Shown in pieces: positions 62,088 to 64,000 of a stretch of 64,000 bases of DNA (positions are counted from its first letter, which is position 1; each line of letters opens with the position of its first letter). This stretch comes from Hyparrhenia diplandra (Eukaryota; Streptophyta; Magnoliopsida; Poales; Poaceae). The notes beneath the pieces were generated by a model, which ran no database searches, was not told the origin of the DNA, and saw only the letters and a program-made list of their open reading frames with translations. The position numbers and the translations under genes are program-made. The stretch lies in assembly GCA_015847255.1 (NCBI GenBank), contig JADLZK010002813.1, forward strand, positions 186,001 through 250,000. The letters are read 5' to 3'.

Positions 62088-62566
62088 TGTCTTAACCCAA
62101 CTAGCTAGATTGGGCCTGAACCGACATGAGATCGTCGACCGTCGGGGTGGATTGGAGGGAGATGGGGCGGTGGCGGCGCGTCGGGCGCAGGAGGGGCGGC
62201 GGCGCCGATGGAGGGCGCGACGTGCGCTAGGGTTTAGGGAGAGAAAGAGAGAGAGAGAGAGCTGGAGAGACAAGAGTTGTTTGGGTGTTACCCCTTTAAT
62301 TTTTTCGATTAAAATTCAACCGATTACATCTCCCTTTGTATTTATAGTCCGAGGAAGACTTGCATCTTAAGAAATATTTAGGAGGTTTCTTTATAGATTG
62401 GAATACCTCTTGACAAAGCAATCTATTTATTTCTAAATATTTATTTCCTATTATTTTAATAAAGATTGGATGACGACGGCAGTGTGGCGCGAAGGGCGGC
62501 GAGGGGCGTCGCGGCGCTACAAGACCCTAGGCCCTCCTTTGGGCCGGCCCTTCCTGGGTCATGACA
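62088..62566 (-). repeat. 5' LTR of the non-autonomous element
   Basis: 479 bases, partner of the copy at 58,891. A TATAAATA box on the minus strand at 62,346-62,339 points into the element, which independently supports minus orientation. Confidence 0.88.
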
Positions 62567-62790
62567 CTCTCGTTATCCTAAAAGTCTTCTAAAAGTGATA
62601 CAGAGGGAGTATATTTTTATAAAAAAATATTAATCGTTTCCTCAAATTAAGGGTTATGCGTGCCTTATATATAATTTATGTATGATCAAGCAACAATGGT
62701 TAGGGTTGTGTTACCTAACATATGCAGATCTTTGAAGCAAACAAAGACAACTTGTCATGAATATTAGATTAGATTAATGAATCACGCATA

Positions 62791-63101
62791 CTCCCTCCGT
62801 CCACCAAAGACCGTCATCCTACGGTTGAAAATTTTTCTCGAAAAGAATGCTAAAGTTAGGGTACATAGGACATGTATTTTACATCTCCTATGCTCACGCA
62901 TGAAGACTCCAGAATCTGCCGTCTCTCATTTTGTATTTGCCATATGGATTATTTATGGCCACAAGACATGTAAAGTTTGCTTGTATGCTAGACTAGTACA
63001 GTTTCGCAGTCTACTTTTTTAAGGGTATTTTCATAATTTCACTCAACTCTTTGGTTGCTCCACCCAATCCTAGAATCGTAGTCTTTAACGGACGGAGGGA
63101 G
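62791..63101. mobile_element. Stowaway MITE, 311 bp
   Basis: Starts CTCCCTCCGTCC and ends GGACGGAGGGAG, perfect inverted termini of 12 bases, flanked by TA at 62,789-62,790 and 63,102-63,103. These are the defining marks of a Stowaway element. The interior is non-coding. Confidence 0.92.
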
Positions 63102-63103
63102 TA

Positions 63104-63270
63104 ATTTGTTGTGGTTTTAGTCGGTGGAATTTATAATTGTGCAAGTAACCATACTGATCATTTAAAAGTTGCAGTTATGTTTATTTCAAGGAAGCAAAAT
63201 GCATGAATGTATTTTAATCTTTTTTTTTTTTTTTTGAATGGCCTCCCGATTTATTATCATATATATTTCT
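63104..63270. other. AT-rich spacer with T run
   Basis: Holds a run of about 17 T at 63,219-63,235. Read on the minus strand this is an A tail after GGGAGGCCATTC, which could be the end of a retroposed sequence, but no body is recognised. Confidence 0.35.
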
Positions 63271-63289
63271 TGTTAGCACGTGCTTGAGT

Positions 63290-63575
63290 AAACAAGGCCG
63301 CCCGTGCTATCTTCCTGAGTCACAAATTCTACTCGATGACTCATGGCGATCTCTCCATTAATGCTTACTATCAGAAGATGAAGACCACCGTTGATGCCTA
63401 GTGTGACGTCGGCTACACTGTCATCAACTCGTAGCTCGTCCTCAACTTGATGCGGCACCACGACAACATCGCGACTCCAATCCGCTGCCTGACTTTGCCA
63501 TCGCTCGCGAACGACTCGTTCTCAAGGAGCTTTGTCTTGCTAACAAGGGCCAAGTCACTTTCCAGACTGTTGTAA
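63290..63575 (+). pseudogene. Ty1/copia gag (UBN2-type) fragment
   Basis: The plus strand reads YSMTHGDLSINAYYQKMKTT, then after an in-frame stop DVGYTVI and LVLNLMRHHDNIATPIRCLT. This follows the plant copia gag pattern (a QGDLS-x-x-(D/E)Y-x-x-(R/K)-(L/M)K segment, then D-V/L-G and LVLN-L-L/M-R). Two stop codons and no adjoining LTR or pol make it a scrap. Its closest relatives are gag-polypeptide domains of grass copia elements. Confidence 0.65.
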
Positions 63576-63640
63576 GTGCAATCAACCTCTAATGTGGGTT
63601 TTGCCGTTGATGACAATCTAACTAGAGGACTAATGAGATT

Positions 63641-63726
63641 TATCGAGTTGACAAGCGAACAATAAGCCAAGAGAATATTGCAATATCGAGTTGACAAGCA
63701 GACAATAAGCCAAGAGAATATTGCAA
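63641..63726. repeat. 43-bp tandem duplication
   Basis: Two adjacent copies, 63,641-63,683 and 63,684-63,726, containing TATCGAGTTGACAAGC and AATAAGCCAAGAGAATATTG with two base differences. Confidence 0.88.
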
Positions 63727-64000
63727 ACCTAAAGGAGGAGTACCCCGATTTGTTTTACAGCTCATACTTCAAGAAAGGAGGTTTATATTCATTTTATATT
63801 TTGAATTTGAGTATAGGACACGCCGTACTATTAAGAGGGATTAGAACCACTATGTCAAAGCGTGCAACCAAGTGCTCATTTTCACATCACATAACCTCCA
63901 GCTCCAGACTTAGTCAGTAATCAAATCCTTTCTACACTTTACGACTAAGCCCGAGCGGCGGTGCCTTCGAACATTTGCGGCAGTGCGCTCATGTTCTCGA

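Larger units (their letters stand above)
58891..62566 (-). mobile_element. LTR retrotransposon without recognisable pol (non-autonomous)
   Basis: Two direct LTRs (58,891-59,401 and 62,088-62,566) enclose 2.7 kb. On the minus strand the LTR runs TGTCATGACCC...GACA. The polypurine tract GAAAGGGGAGAGA sits at 59,414-59,402 just before the 3' LTR, and TTTGGTATCGCGG, resembling the initiator-Met-tRNA primer site TGGTATCAGAGC, follows the 5' LTR at 62,085-62,073, so the element is in minus orientation. The interior is GC-rich, with frames rich in Pro, Thr, Arg and His and short pieces such as AKEIEANFTALPEKFDERL near the 5' end that could be a gag N-terminus. No protease, RT, RNase H or integrase motif is visible. 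The target duplication is imperfect (CCGTC and CTCTC). Confidence 0.82.
58671..62609. mobile_element. Stowaway MITE split by an LTR element
   Basis: Left end CTCTCTCCATATCACTAATA follows TA (58,669-58,670). The right end, read inverted, is CTCCCTCTGTATCACTTTTA and precedes TA (62,610-62,611). The two ends match each other and the Stowaway terminus, and TCAAAGTTGTGCTTTGAC near 58,866-58,884 is the kind of inner sequence seen in Stowaway MITEs. Without the 3.7-kb insert the MITE would be about 263 bp. The MITE is therefore older than the LTR element within it. Confidence 0.8.

Noticed and set aside
1..64000. CRISPR arrays, bacterial operons, tRNA or rRNA genes
   Set aside because: Introns, MITEs and LTR elements show plant nuclear DNA. 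The tandem repeats found have no regular spacers, and no tRNA-like or rRNA sequence was recognised.

Overview
This is nuclear DNA of a flowering plant, almost certainly a grass (Poaceae). Genes have GC-rich first exons and many introns, the closest relatives I recognise are rice-type proteins, Stowaway miniature transposons are present, and there is a large Tat-type Ty3/gypsy element. I cannot name the species. The only apparently host genes recognised with confidence are a hypersensitive-induced-reaction (HIR) prohibitin-domain gene, a PBL/RLCK-VII kinase gene and a half-size ABCA transporter gene, all on the minus strand. A short F-box gene start lies on the plus strand. Everything else is transposon or unrecognised.

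Layout. 0.9-3.4 kb: an unrecognised, interrupted minus-strand gene. 4.6-16.1 kb: a decayed Mutator-like element with a FAR1/MULE transposase gene on the plus strand converging on an Ulp1 (C48) protease-like gene on the minus strand, the layout of MuDR. 16,117-30,662: a full-length but badly frameshifted Tat-lineage Ty3/gypsy retrotransposon in minus orientation, with LTRs of about 1.3 kb, a 5-bp target duplication (ATTAG) and an additional ORF running antisense between pol and the 3' LTR, with its own TATA box. 31.3-32.4 kb: a Stowaway MITE and a retroposon-like GC-rich block. 32.8-33.9 kb: F-box fragment. 37.6-40.7 kb: HIR gene. 41.5-42.4 kb: a 5'-truncated LINE with an 11-bp target duplication. 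43.6-48.4 kb: PBL-type kinase, with a 147-bp hAT-type MITE in its last intron. 49.3-50.1 kb: a diverged tandem repeat. 52.5-58.0 kb: ABCA transporter with 18 inferred exons. 58.7-62.6 kb: a Stowaway MITE split by a 3.7-kb LTR element that lacks recognisable pol. 62.8-63.1 kb: another Stowaway. 63.3-63.6 kb: a copia gag scrap.

A striking property of the window is that the well-conserved genes (HIR, kinase, ABCA) are each interrupted by single-base gains or losses, nearly all in runs of the same base. I read most of these as sequencing or assembly error in a draft long-read genome rather than gene death, but that is an inference. It also means start-to-stop reading frames are unreliable here, so the gene models below are exon models derived from homology and splice sites. 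Gene identities rest on remembered family features, not on any search.

Functionally the host genes fit loosely: HIR proteins and PBL kinases both act at the plasma membrane in immune signalling, and ABCA half-transporters move lipids. There is no sign that they act as one system; plant neighbours usually do not.
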